Of a stretch of 24,913 nucleotides of DNA, positions 1-8,812 are shown one piece after another. The DNA is from Betaproteobacteria bacterium. GTDB lineage: Bacteria; Pseudomonadota; Gammaproteobacteria; Burkholderiales; SG8-39. Both the position numbers and the translations under genes were made by a program. The DNA lies in contig JAAOZY010000269.1 in the NCBI GenBank assembly GCA_012274205.1, positions 1 through 24,913 of the forward strand. The letters are read 5' to 3'. Under the pieces are notes generated by a model. It was not told where the DNA came from. It saw only the letters and a list, made by a program, of their open reading frames with translations, and ran no database searches. Each line of letters opens with the position of its first letter. Within the stretch, counting starts at the first letter, position 1.

Positions 1-197
1 CGGCGCGCTCGGGCGAGACCGAGGACGTGAGCATCGTGCACCTCGCCACCGGCTGGGACGCGGGCCAGCTCAAGGTCGGTTCGTTCGCGCGCGGCGAGCG
101 CATGGCGAAGTGGAACGAGGCGCTGCGCATCGAGGAGCTGCTCGGTGCCGGCGCGCGCTTTGCCGGGCGCGCGGCGCTACCCTTGAAGCTAATCTAG
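1..197 (+). CDS. Enolase-like protein, C-terminal fragment
   Basis: Open from the window edge in frame 3, ending at TAG 195-197; about 64 residues are visible. The segment SGETED, then GQLKVGSFARGERMAKWNE and LRIEE, matches the end of enolase (2-phosphoglycerate to phosphoenolpyruvate, glycolysis). There the SGETED loop and the GQxKxG lysine region close the active site. Usual housekeeping enolases read close to GQIKTG and RSDRVAKYN here, and this copy differs at many of those positions. It may therefore be a second, divergent enolase rather than the main eno. The 5' part lies outside the window, so the catalytic residues upstream cannot be checked. Confidence 0.8.
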   Translation, partial: ARSGETEDVSIVHLATGWDAGQLKVGSFARGERMAKWNEALRIEELLGAGARFAGRAALPLKLI

Positions 198-242
198 GGT
201 TTGCGTCGGAGCGACGCCGTTCCCGCAGGAGCGGCTCCGTTC

Positions 243-316
243 TTGTAGGAGGGGCGCCCTCGCCCCGACCATTGCCAGGATCGAACACCGATCGGCCCTG
301 GGCCGAGCCTCCCACA
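243..316. repeat. Dispersed palindromic repeat, family A (copy 1)
   Basis: A pair of imperfect inverted halves starts with TTGTAGGAGGGGCG and ends with GAGCCTCCCACA, with GATCGGCC near the right half. Related full copies lie at 7262-7335 and 22871-22943, and a half copy at 21983-22010. The layout resembles REP/BIME-type elements. Here it fills the gap between the enolase-like gene and the permease. Confidence 0.75.
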
Positions 317-324
317 AAGACGGT

Positions 325-330
325 TATAAT
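325..330 (+). promoter_or_regulatory. Candidate -10 box for the DMT permease
   Basis: A perfect TATAAT lies 32 nt before the GTG start at 363, just after the family A repeat. No good -35 hexamer is visible 16-18 nt upstream, because the repeat occupies that place. If used, the 5' leader would be only about 25 nt. Confidence 0.4.
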
Positions 331-362
331 TCGCCCGTCGTGAACCTGCAATTCCATTCCCG

Positions 363-1289
363 GTGTCTGTGAGCGCGGCCGCGACCGCGCACACGCGCTC
401 ACCGCGCGGCCCGGTACTGATCATGACGGCGGTTGCGCTGTTCGTCGTCATGGACACGATCTCCAAGTATCTGTCCGTCTTCTACCCGGTGCCGGAAATC
501 GTCTGGGCGCGTTATTTCTTCCACATGCTGCTGGTGCTGGTCGTGCTCGGCCCGCGCCTCGGCCTGGGGCTGGTGCGCACCCGGCGCCTGGGCGTGCAAC
601 TGGTGCGCGGCCTGATGCTCGCCGGCTCGACCCTGTTCTTCGTGTTCGCGATCAAGCAAATGCCGCTGGCCGAGACCTCGTCGATCACCTTCATCGCGCC
701 GGTGCTGGTGACGCTGATGGCCGCATTCTTTCTGAAGGAGAAGGTGGACACGGCGCGCTGGTTCGCGGTCGCGGGTGGCTTCCTCGGCGTGCTCATCATC
801 ATCCGCCCCGGCAGCGGCATATTCAGCTGGGCATCGCTGCTGCCGCTGTGCTGCGCCGCCAGTTTCGCCTGCTACCAGATCCTGACGCGCAAACTCGCCA
901 ATCTGGAGAGCCCCTACACCTCGATCTTCTACTCGGGCATGGTCGGCAGTGTGCTGATGTCCTTCTCTCTGCCCTATGTCTGGGTCTGGCCGCACAGCGC
1001 GGTACACTGGCTGCTGCTCGTCGTCATCGGCATCATCGGCGGCCTGAGCCACCTGGTCCTGATCAAAGCCTACGACTATGCGCCCGCGTCCAGGCTCGCG
1101 CCCTTCAGCTACACCCAGCTGATCTGGGTAAGCCTGTCCGGCTACCTGGTATTCGGTCATTTTCCCGACCACTGGTCGCTGGTCGGCATGGCGGTGATCA
1201 TGGCGAGCGGGATTTACATTGCGACGCACCAGCAGATGTCGGAGCGGCAGCAGCGCGCCGAGCTGCAGGAAAGCGCGCCCGGGGCCTGA
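363..1289 (+). CDS. DMT-superfamily permease (EamA type)
   Basis: This 308-residue protein is almost entirely hydrophobic, with about ten predicted membrane helices arranged as two EamA halves. That is the usual length and layout of drug/metabolite transporters of the inner membrane. The first half carries the typical run around residues 95-115 (PLAETSSITFIAPVLVTL). The second half has a matching segment near ASRLAPFSYTQLIW. The start is GTG at 363; an in-frame ATG at 423 would remove 20 mostly polar residues and is a possible alternative, because no clear ribosome binding site precedes 363. The substrate cannot be deduced. It is monocistronic and converges on the fcl operon. Confidence 0.85.
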   Translation: MSVSAAATAHTRSPRGPVLIMTAVALFVVMDTISKYLSVFYPVPEIVWARYFFHMLLVLVVLGPRLGLGLVRTRRLGVQLVRGLMLAGSTLFFVFAIKQMPLAETSSITFIAPVLVTLMAAFFLKEKVDTARWFAVAGGFLGVLIIIRPGSGIFSWASLLPLCCAASFACYQILTRKLANLESPYTSIFYSGMVGSVLMSFSLPYVWVWPHSAVHWLLLVVIGIIGGLSHLVLIKAYDYAPASRLAPFSYTQLIWVSLSGYLVFGHFPDHWSLVGMAVIMASGIYIATHQQMSERQQRAELQESAPGA

Positions 1290-1309
1290 GGGACGCAAGG
1301 ACGCCGAGG

Positions 1310-1327
1310 GCCGGCGCAGTCGCCGGC
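1310..1327. terminator. Stem-loop between convergent genes
   Basis: GCCGGCG, CAGT and CGCCGGC form a perfect 7-bp GC stem with a 4-nt loop, placed between the convergent permease (ends 1289) and fcl (ends 1339). There is no T-run on either side, so it is not a classic intrinsic terminator, but it could stall transcription from both directions. Confidence 0.35.
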
Positions 1328-1338
1328 TCGCGCCCGAG

Positions 1339-2300
<962 letters not shown>

Positions 2301-2301
<1 letters not shown>

Positions 2302-3386
2302 TACTCGTTGCGGTCGAAAACCTTGTGGCCGTGGCTCTTGATTAGCGCATCGCGCTCGGCCGATCGCAGGTCCGCGTGCACCATCTCGGCCACCAGTTCC
2401 TGGAAGGTCACTTCCGGTGTCCAGCCCAGCCTGGCTTTGGCCTTGGCCGCATCGCCCAGCAGCGAATCCACTTCGGTCGGACGAAAATAGCGCGGATCGA
2501 CAGCGACGATGCAGCGGCCCTCGGGGTCGTGGCCTTTTTCGTCCTTGCCGCTTCCTTTCCACGTGATACGCAGGCCAAGCTCTGCCGCCGCCGCGGCAAC
2601 GAATTCGCGCACGCTGTGCTGCTCACCGGTCGCGATGACGAAATCTTCGGGCTGCGGCTGCTGCAGCATCATCCACATCGCGCGGACGAAATCGCGCGCA
2701 TGCCCCCAGTCGCGCCTGGCGTCGAAATTGCCGAGGTAGAGGCAATCCTGCAGGCCGAGCTTGATGCGCGCGAGCGCGCGCGTGATCTTGCGCGTCACGA
2801 ACGTCTCGCCGCGCACCGGCGATTCGTGGTTGAACAGTATGCCGTTGCAGGCGTAGATGCCGTAAGCCTCGCGGTAGTTGACGGTGATCCAGAAGGCGTA
2901 GAGCTTGGCCACGCCGTAGGGGCTGCGCGGGTAGAACGGCGTGGTTTCCTTCTGCGGCGTCTCCTGCACCAGGCCGTATAGCTCTGAGGTGGACGCCTGA
3001 TAGAAGCGCGTCTTCTTTTCCATCCCGAGGATGCGGATCGCCTCGAGCAGGCGCAGCGTGCCGAGCGCATCCGAATTAGCGGTGTATTCCGGCTCCTCGA
3101 ACGAGACGGCCACGTGGCTTTGCGCCGCGAGATTGTAGATCTCATCCGGCTGGGTCTGCTGGATGATGCGCACCAGGTTCGATGAATCGGTGAGGTCGCC
3201 GTGATGGAGTATGAAGCGGCGATTGGCCTCGTGCGGATCCTGGTACAGGTGGTCGATGCGGTCGGTGTTGATCAGCGAAGTGCGGCGCTTGATGCCATGC
3301 ACGACGTAGCCCTTGTCGAGCAGGAGTTCGGCCAGGTAGGCGCCGTCCTGCCCCGTGATCCCCGTAACCAGCGCGACTTTGACCAT
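2301..3386 (-). CDS. gmd: GDP-mannose 4,6-dehydratase
   Basis: This 361-residue NADP-dependent extended SDR removes water from GDP-mannose to give GDP-4-keto-6-deoxy-D-mannose. The start region contains TGITGQDGAYLAELLLDKGY (nucleotide-binding loop). Later come STSELYG and the catalytic YGVAK, then LFNHESPVRG, which are diagnostic for GMD. The ATG at 3384-3386 is preceded by GGAAG and begins 7 nt after the manC stop; a reading frame that runs further upstream would overlap manC and lacks family similarity. It is the middle gene of a three-gene sugar-nucleotide operon and passes its product to Fcl. Confidence 0.96.
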
Positions 3387-3393
3387 GGTCAGC

Positions 3394-4818
3394 TTACTTC
3401 CTTCCGTAATTGTCTTCGAGCCGTACGATGTCGTCTTCCCCCAGGTAGTCGCCGCTCTGCACTTCAATCATGACGCAGGCGACTTCCCCGGGGTTGGCGA
3501 GGCGGTGCGCAGTGCCGGCGGGAATATACGACGATTGGTCCGCGTGCAAATCGATTTCGCGTTCGCCATTCACTATCCGGGCGGTGCCCGATACCACCAC
3601 CCAGTGCTCGCTGCGGCGATGGTGGTATTGCAGCGACAAAGAGGCGCCGGGTTTGACCACGATGCGCTTGATCTTGAAGCGCGGCCCTTCCTCGAGCACG
3701 GTGTAGGTGCCCCAGGGCCGATGCACGGTACGGTGCAGGCGCGCGCTTTCGTGGCCCTCCGCCTTGAGGCGCTGGACGACGGTCTTCACGTCCTGCGCGC
3801 GGCTGCGGTCGGCCACCAGCAAGGCGTCGGGCGTGTCCACTATCAGGAGGTTCTGCACCCCCAAAGCGGCGACCAGCCGGTCTTCGCTCTGTACGAAGCA
3901 ATTCCTGCTGTCGACCAGCATGACCTCGCCCTGGACGCGATTGCCATCGGAATCGGCCGGGAGCAACTCGCCCAGCGCCTGCCAGGAACCGATGTCGCTC
4001 CAGTCGAAGCGCCCCGGCACCACGGCCACGCGTTCCGCCTTTTCCATGACCGCATAGTCGACCGAGATGTCGGCTATGCGGGCGAAGGCCTCCGGGTCGA
4101 TCACCAGCGGGACCTGGCCGTGCGGCGTCGCCTCCCAGGCGGCGGCCACTGCTTGCGAAACCTCGGGCGCGCTGCGCGCGAGTTCAGCCAGAAATTCGCC
4201 GACACGAAAACAGAACATGCCCGAGTTCCAGTAATAGCCTCCCGCCGCAAGATATTCCTCCGCCTTCTCGCGCGCGGGCTTTTCGATGAAGCGGCGCACG
4301 GCCAGTCCACCGCCGCTGAGCTGGCGCGACTGGTCGGCTTCGATATAGCCGAACCCGGTCTCCGCTCCCGCAGGCGCGATGCCGAAGGTGACCAGATAGC
4401 CCTCTTCGGCGAGCTTTTCCGCTGCGCGAACCGCGCTTTCGAAAGCGGCGACATCGGCGATCAGGTGATCCGAGGGCAGCACCAGCATCGTCGCCGCATC
4501 GCCGAACTGCTCACGTATCCTCAACGCACCCGCCGCGATTGCCGGCGCCGTATTGCGCCCCACGGGTTCGAGCAAATAATCGAGCGTGATGCCTTTGGCG
4601 AGCCCCACTTCGGCGTAAGCGTCGCGCGTGATGAAGAAATAGTCGCGGTTGGTGATGGTCAGTATCGATGCAGGATTCAAGGCCGCGGCGCGCAACAGCG
4701 TCTTCTGCATCAGGCTCTGCCCGTCGGGCAGGACGATGAAAGGCTTGGGATGCGCTTCGCGCGACACCGGCCACAGGCGGGTGCCGGCACCGCCGGACAA
4801 GATGACTGGAATCAGCAA
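3394..4818 (-). CDS. manC: Mannose-1-phosphate guanylyltransferase / mannose-6-phosphate isomerase
   Basis: This 474-residue bifunctional enzyme is of the ManC/AlgA/CpsB kind. The N-terminal nucleotidyltransferase has LSGGAGTRLWPVSRE at residues 8-22 and FIEKPAREKA near 165-175. The C-terminal cupin carries RPWGTY and then KPGASLSLQYHHRRSEHW, the type II phosphomannose isomerase site. It makes mannose-6-phosphate and GDP-mannose, the substrate for Gmd next door. The start appears to be TTG at 4816-4818 with a weak GGAA about 10 nt upstream; no in-frame ATG or GTG lies between it and an upstream stop. A phosphomannomutase, needed to connect the two activities, is not in the window. Confidence 0.95.
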   Translation of the reverse strand: MLIPVILSGGAGTRLWPVSREAHPKPFIVLPDGQSLMQKTLLRAAALNPASILTITNRDYFFITRDAYAEVGLAKGITLDYLLEPVGRNTAPAIAAGALRIREQFGDAATMLVLPSDHLIADVAAFESAVRAAEKLAEEGYLVTFGIAPAGAETGFGYIEADQSRQLSGGGLAVRRFIEKPAREKAEEYLAAGGYYWNSGMFCFRVGEFLAELARSAPEVSQAVAAAWEATPHGQVPLVIDPEAFARIADISVDYAVMEKAERVAVVPGRFDWSDIGSWQALGELLPADSDGNRVQGEVMLVDSRNCFVQSEDRLVAALGVQNLLIVDTPDALLVADRSRAQDVKTVVQRLKAEGHESARLHRTVHRPWGTYTVLEEGPRFKIKRIVVKPGASLSLQYHHRRSEHWVVVSGTARIVNGEREIDLHADQSSYIPAGTAHRLANPGEVACVMIEVQSGDYLGEDDIVRLEDNYGRK

Positions 4819-4848
4819 GGCAAGAATTCCGTAACGGCTGAATACGCG

Positions 4849-4854
4849 ATTTTA
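4849..4854 (-). promoter_or_regulatory. Candidate -10 box for the manC operon
   Basis: TAAAAT on the minus strand lies about 30 nt before the manC start, in the 73-nt gap after the aldo/keto reductase gene. It matches TATAAT in five of six positions. No convincing -35 hexamer is present, so this is only a candidate start for manC-gmd-fcl transcription. Confidence 0.3.
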
Positions 4855-4891
4855 GTCTATGCGCAGGGCCCCGGCGCGGCCTGTCGGGCGA

Positions 4892-5899
4892 TCAAACGTA
4901 TGCAGGCCGTCCGCTAAGGGGATACTTGGGATCGTTATAGCCCGGCGTGGACGGGTGCCCGCTCCTGACCATGGAATCGACCAGCGCTTCGTCCTCCGCG
5001 GAAAAGCGATGCTCGAGCGCGCCCAGGTATTCGGTCCACTGTTCCAGGGTGCGCGGCCCGGCCAGCACCGAGCTGACGATGCGGTTGTTGAGCACCCAGT
5101 TGAGCGCGAACTGCCCTGCACTCATTCCACGCTGCTCTGCATGCGCCTTCAGCTTCTGCGCCATGAGCATGGATTCCTCGCGAAATTCGGTTTCCATCAT
5201 GCGCTTGTCCTTGTGCCCGGCGCGGGTGTCGGCGGCCGGCGGCTGGCCCGGCGCATACTTGCCCGTGAGCACGCCGCGCGCAAGCGGGCTGTAGGGCACC
5301 ACGCCCAGACCGTAATTCGCGCAGGCCGGCAGGATCTCCGCTTCCGGCATGCGGTTCATCGCGTTGTAGTAGGGCTGGCTCACGATCGGCGCCGGCACCC
5401 CCAGCTTGCCGCAAAGTTCCACGATCTGCGCAATGCGCCAGGCGCGGTAGTTGGAAACGCCGAAATAGCGCGCCTTGCCGGCAGCGATGATTTCCCCCAT
5501 GGCCACCAGCGTTTCCTCGATCGGCGTGGACGCATCGTCCAGATGCAGATAATAGATATCGACCCAGTCGGTGCCGAGGCGCTGCAGGCTCGCGTCGATG
5601 GCGCGCATCAGCCAGGCGCGCGACAAGCCGCGCTCGTTGGGCCCCCTGCCCATGGGGTTGCCGACCTTGGTCGCGATCACCCATTGCGCGCGATCGCCCG
5701 CCACCAGCTTGCCGGTGATGCGCTCGGATTCGCCCTTGGCATAGGCATCGGCGCTATCGATGAAATTGACGCCGGCGGCGCGCGCGGAATCGACAATGCG
5801 CCCGGCTTCGATCGCTTCGGTGCGATCACCGAACATCATCGTGCCGAGGCAGATAGGAGACACTCTCAGCCCGCTGTTCCCAAGTTTTCTGTATTCCAT
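4892..5899 (-). CDS. Aldo/keto reductase
   Basis: This 335-residue protein is a single AKR (beta/alpha)8 barrel, normal in length. The catalytic tetrad is visible: Asp and Tyr in FIDSADAY (about 48-55), Lys in IATKVG, and His in YYLHLDD. Near the C-terminus are PYSPLARGVLTGKY and the segment ending in VLAGPRT, which bind NADPH. It reduces aldehydes or ketones; the substrate cannot be told. The start is ATG 5897-5899 with AGGGAG at 5910-5915. That site directly abuts the rimO stop at 5917-5919, so the gene is probably co-transcribed with rimO. An upstream in-frame start overlapping rimO is less likely. Confidence 0.92.
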   Translation of the reverse strand: MEYRKLGNSGLRVSPICLGTMMFGDRTEAIEAGRIVDSARAAGVNFIDSADAYAKGESERITGKLVAGDRAQWVIATKVGNPMGRGPNERGLSRAWLMRAIDASLQRLGTDWVDIYYLHLDDASTPIEETLVAMGEIIAAGKARYFGVSNYRAWRIAQIVELCGKLGVPAPIVSQPYYNAMNRMPEAEILPACANYGLGVVPYSPLARGVLTGKYAPGQPPAADTRAGHKDKRMMETEFREESMLMAQKLKAHAEQRGMSAGQFALNWVLNNRIVSSVLAGPRTLEQWTEYLGALEHRFSAEDEALVDSMVRSGHPSTPGYNDPKYPLSGRPAYV

Positions 5900-5916
5900 A
5901 TCGTTCAGACTCCCTT

Positions 5917-7248
5917 CTATTGAACCAGCTGGCCCCACAAATCATGCGCATCGGCGCGCTCTATTTTCACCTTGGCCCAGGCGCCCGGCTTCAGCGCCGC
6001 GCCGCCGGCAATGTGGACCATGCCGTCGATCTCCGGTGCATCGGCGGCCGAGCGCGCCACCGCACCCTGCTTCTCCACCGAATCCACCAGCACTTTCAGC
6101 GTCATTCCGATTTTTCGCTTCAGGCGCTTGCGGCTGATTTTTTCCTGCGCCTGCATGAAGCGCGCGCGCCGCTCTTCGCGCAGCTCCGCCGGCACCGGGT
6201 CGGGCAGCGCGTTCGCCTTCGCGCCGTCCACCGGGGAATAGGCGAAGCAGCCGACGCGGTCGAGCTGCGCCTCCTCCAGGAATTCCAGCAGCTGGCGAAA
6301 CTCGGCTTCGGTTTCGCCGGGAAAGCCCGCGATGAAGGTGCTGCGGATGCTGAGCTCGGGGCAGATCGCGCGCCAGGCGCGGATGCGCTCCAGATTGGCT
6401 TCGCCGGAGGCTGGCCGCTTCATCAGCTTGAGGATGCGCGGGCTGGCGTGCTGGAACGGCACGTCGAGATAGGGCAGCAGCCTGCCTTCGGCCATCAGCG
6501 GAATCACCTCGTCCACATGCGCATAGGGATAGACGTAATGCAGCCGCACCCACAGATCCGCCGTCGTGCCGCCGAGCGCGCACAGCGCGCGCACCAGTTC
6601 GCTCATGCGCGTCTTCAGCGGGCGGCCCTGCCAGAAGCCGGTGCGGTATTTCACATCCACGCCGTAGGCGCTGGTGTCCTGCGAGATCACCAATAGTTCT
6701 TTCACCCCGGCCTTCACCAGGTTCTCCGCCTCCTGCATCACCTCGCCTATCGGCCGGCTGGCGAGATCGCCGCGCAGCGAGGGAATGATGCAGAAGGTGC
6801 AGCGGTGATTGCAACCTTCCGAGATTTTCAGATAGGCGTAATGCGCGGGCGTGAGGCGCACGCCCTGCGGCGGCACCAGGTCGGTATAGGGATCGTGCGG
6901 GCGCGGCAGATGCTTGTGCACCGCCTGCATCACCGCGTCGGCGGCATGCGGCCCGGTGACGGCGAGCACCTTCGGATGGGTCTTGCGCACGATGTCGCCT
7001 TTGGCGCCGAGGCAGCCGGTGACGATCACGCGCCCGTTCTCCGCCAGCGCCTCGCCGATGGCGTCGAGCGACTCCGCCACCGCCGCATCGATGAAGCCGC
7101 AGGTATTGACCACGACCATGTCGGCTGCGGCATAGGAGGGCGAGATAGCATAGCCCTCGGCGCGCAGCTGCGACAGGATGCGCTCGGAATCGACCAGAGC
7201 CTTGGGGCAGCCCAGCGAAACGAATCCGACTTTGGGGACAGTAGTCAT
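5917..7248 (-). CDS. rimO: Ribosomal protein S12 methylthiotransferase RimO
   Basis: This 443-residue radical-SAM methylthiotransferase puts a methylthio group on the conserved aspartate of ribosomal protein S12. The N-terminal UPF0004 domain has the three cluster cysteines at about 14 (SLGCPK), 50 (NTCGF) and 79 (TGCLG). The radical-SAM site is CNHRCTFC (146, 150, 153) followed by IIPSLRG. The C-terminal TRAM domain ends with KVKIERADAHDLWGQLV. Length and motifs match RimO rather than MiaB. No clear Shine-Dalgarno precedes the ATG at 7246-7248. Downstream is the aldo/keto reductase with almost no gap; upstream is a family A repeat separating it from phaR. Confidence 0.96.
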   Translation of the reverse strand: MTTVPKVGFVSLGCPKALVDSERILSQLRAEGYAISPSYAAADMVVVNTCGFIDAAVAESLDAIGEALAENGRVIVTGCLGAKGDIVRKTHPKVLAVTGPHAADAVMQAVHKHLPRPHDPYTDLVPPQGVRLTPAHYAYLKISEGCNHRCTFCIIPSLRGDLASRPIGEVMQEAENLVKAGVKELLVISQDTSAYGVDVKYRTGFWQGRPLKTRMSELVRALCALGGTTADLWVRLHYVYPYAHVDEVIPLMAEGRLLPYLDVPFQHASPRILKLMKRPASGEANLERIRAWRAICPELSIRSTFIAGFPGETEAEFRQLLEFLEEAQLDRVGCFAYSPVDGAKANALPDPVPAELREERRARFMQAQEKISRKRLKRKIGMTLKVLVDSVEKQGAVARSAADAPEIDGMVHIAGGAALKPGAWAKVKIERADAHDLWGQLVQ

Positions 7249-7261
7249 CTATTGCAGGAAA

Positions 7262-7335
7262 TGTAGGAGGCCCGCCCTCGGGCCGATCGATGCTTGGTCA
7301 TGGCACATATCGCGGCGAGGGCGCCGCTCCCACAA
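7262..7335. repeat. Dispersed palindromic repeat, family A (copy 2)
   Basis: Begins TGTAGGAGGCCCGCCCTCGG and ends GGCGCCGCTCCCACAAC, the same two-sided design as at 243-316. It fills most of the 97-nt gap between phaR and rimO and contains no obvious promoter. Confidence 0.7.
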
Positions 7336-7345
7336 CAGCGGAACT

Positions 7346-7978
7346 TCAGGACTTGTCGCCCTCGTCCTTTTTCGGCGGTACCGCCTGCCCGGGGAAACCG
7401 GGAAAGGGAAAGCCGGTGAACATGTTCTTGGTCTGGTCCTGCAGGCGCTCCTGCATTTGCATGAACACGTTCTTGCTCTGGTCCATGTAGGCCGACATCA
7501 TGCCCTGCAGCGCCGAACCCTGGAAATTCATGAACTGCGCCCACAGGTCCTTGTTGATCTTGGTGTTGTCGCCGTACATTGCGCGCGACTGCTCCTGCAG
7601 CTGCTTTTGCACCTGGACGAAGGTCTGCATGTTCTTCTCCAGGTAGTTGCCCACCATGCCCTGCATCGCGTTGCCGTAGAAGCGGATCAGCTGCGATAGC
7701 AGATCGGAAGTGAACATCGGCATGCCGCCCGCTTCTTCTTCGAGAATGATCTGCAGCAGGATGGAGCGCGTCAGATCCTCGTTGGTCTTGGCATCGACGA
7801 CCTGGAACTGGCCGTGCTTGAGCACCAGTTCCTTCACGTCGGCCAGGGTAATGTAGCTCGAGGTCTGTGTGTCGTAGAGGCGCCGATTCGGATATTTCTT
7901 GATCAGCCGCGGCGTGTCGGCAGCGCCAGTACCAGCGTTATCCGGTTGATTTTGTGCCGTTTCCCTCTTATGTTGCAT
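7346..7978 (-). CDS. phaR: PHB synthesis regulator PhaR
   Basis: This 210-residue protein represses phasin and its own gene until PHB granules titrate it away (family knowledge). The N-terminal DNA-binding domain is clear: RLIKKYPNRRLYDTQTSSYI at about 24-43, followed by the accessory region with LLQIILEEE and FTSDLLSQLIRFYG. The C-terminal half is amphipathic and Gln/Met-rich (residues 115-190), as expected for polymer binding. The ATG at 7976-7978 has AGAGGAA upstream, and a 17-nt operator-like site lies across the start codon. It is divergent from phaP. Confidence 0.95.
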   Translation of the reverse strand: MQHKRETAQNQPDNAGTGAADTPRLIKKYPNRRLYDTQTSSYITLADVKELVLKHGQFQVVDAKTNEDLTRSILLQIILEEEAGGMPMFTSDLLSQLIRFYGNAMQGMVGNYLEKNMQTFVQVQKQLQEQSRAMYGDNTKINKDLWAQFMNFQGSALQGMMSAYMDQSKNVFMQMQERLQDQTKNMFTGFPFPGFPGQAVPPKKDEGDKS

Positions 7979-7987
7979 TGCAGCATT
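7971..7987. promoter_or_regulatory. PhaR operator candidate, copy 1
   Basis: TGTTGCATTGCAGCATT is identical to the site at 8027-8043 and in the same orientation, 56 nt apart. The TGC-rich core TGCATTGCAGCA resembles TGC-repeat sites reported for PhaR proteins. This copy covers the phaR start codon and the spacer to its Shine-Dalgarno, so binding would also block phaR expression. Confidence 0.65.
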
Positions 7988-7991
7988 CCTC

Positions 7992-8019
7992 TTGACTTTT
8001 GGGGCTGTTCGAGTACAAT
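7992..8019 (+). promoter_or_regulatory. phaP promoter
   Basis: TTGACT (7992-7997), a 16-nt spacer and TACAAT (8014-8019) form a strong sigma70-type promoter reading toward phaP. It is bracketed by the two identical 17-nt sites, and the downstream one falls on the expected transcription start near 8026. Confidence 0.7.
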
Positions 8020-8026
8020 CGATCGT

Positions 8027-8043
8027 TGTTGCATTGCAGCATT
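8027..8043. promoter_or_regulatory. PhaR operator candidate, copy 2
   Basis: Exact second copy of TGTTGCATTGCAGCATT. It starts at about +1 of the predicted phaP transcript, where a bound repressor would block RNA polymerase. Confidence 0.65.
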
Positions 8044-8093
8044 ACTAGCCTTCCGACTCGTCTGACCACAGTTTCCCAACCTAGGAGCCCACG

Positions 8094-8621
8094 ATGGCCA
8101 ACCCCAACGAACAATTGGCAGCCTGGCAAAAAGCCGCCCTGGAATCGACGCTGAACTACGCCAAGACCAGCCTTGCCGGCGCCGAACAACTGCTGAAACT
8201 CAATCTCGAAGCTGCGCGCAACGCGCTCGAACAGGCCGGCAAGAACACGCGCGACCTGCTTGCCATCAGCGATCCGCAGGAACTGACCGAACTCCGCACA
8301 AAAATCGCGCAGGCGAACATGCAGCAGACCGCCAGCTACGCCCAAAACATTTACGAGATCGTCAGCCATACGCAGGCCCAGCTGACCAAGCTCGGCGAGG
8401 CGCAGAATTCGCGCATCAACAAGGAAGCCGCCGCCGGCGCCGAACAACTCGCCAAGGGCGCACCCGGCGCCGAGGTGGCCGCTGCCGCATTCAAGTCCAG
8501 CCTTGCTGCAACCAATGCCATGATGGACAGCCTCAATCGCGCAACCAAGCAATTCGCCGAACTGTCCGAAGCCAGCATCAAGGCCGCGACCGCCGGCATG
8601 TTCAAGGTCGACAAGAAGTAA
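8094..8621 (+). CDS. phaP: Phasin (PHB granule-associated protein)
   Basis: This 175-residue protein is predicted to be nearly all helical and rich in Ala, Gln and Lys, with no signal peptide. It starts MANPNEQLAAWQKAALESTL and carries the phasin_2-type heptad pattern over residues 10-110, for example KTSLAGAEQLLKLNLEAARN. The C-terminal part is an Ala-rich amphipathic segment. Phasins coat PHB granules and limit their coalescence. AGGAG lies 7 nt before the ATG. The gene has its own promoter between two PhaR-like sites and ends at a strong terminator, so it is a monocistronic, PhaR-controlled unit convergent with phaB. Confidence 0.92.
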   Translation: MANPNEQLAAWQKAALESTLNYAKTSLAGAEQLLKLNLEAARNALEQAGKNTRDLLAISDPQELTELRTKIAQANMQQTASYAQNIYEIVSHTQAQLTKLGEAQNSRINKEAAAGAEQLAKGAPGAEVAAAAFKSSLAATNAMMDSLNRATKQFAELSEASIKAATAGMFKVDKK

Positions 8622-8644
8622 TTCCGCCCCGCATCAAAACACCG

Positions 8645-8672
8645 GCCCCGCCAATTCCAGGCGGGGCTTTTT
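8645..8672 (+). terminator. Intrinsic terminator of phaP
   Basis: GCCCCGCC, a 7-nt loop and GGCGGGGC form a perfect 8-bp stem followed by TTTTT, 23 nt after the phaP stop. Confidence 0.85.
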
Positions 8673-8750
8673 CATTTGTTGCAGCGTAGCACAAATCGAC
8701 TGGCATCGCCGCAGTAAACGCCCCACCGGCTTGTTTCCACGGCCAAAAAA

Positions 8751-8780
8751 CAGATTCCTCGCTGTGCCCGGAATAACAGA
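8751..8780. repeat. Decayed half copy of the family B repeat
   Basis: CAGATTCCTCG, a short spacer and CCGGAATAACA match the pattern CAGATTCCTCG to CGGAATGAC of the element at 17731-17808, with several changes. It lies between the convergent phaP and phaB. Confidence 0.45.
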
Positions 8781-8812
8781 TCCCGTGCATTCCGCCGCAG
8801 CTTTGGCAACTG

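Noticed and set aside
3355..4917. 520-residue plus-strand reading frame opposite manC
   Set aside because: It is an antisense shadow of a well-supported manC in GC-rich DNA; its translation is Arg/His/Ala-rich with no recognisable domain.
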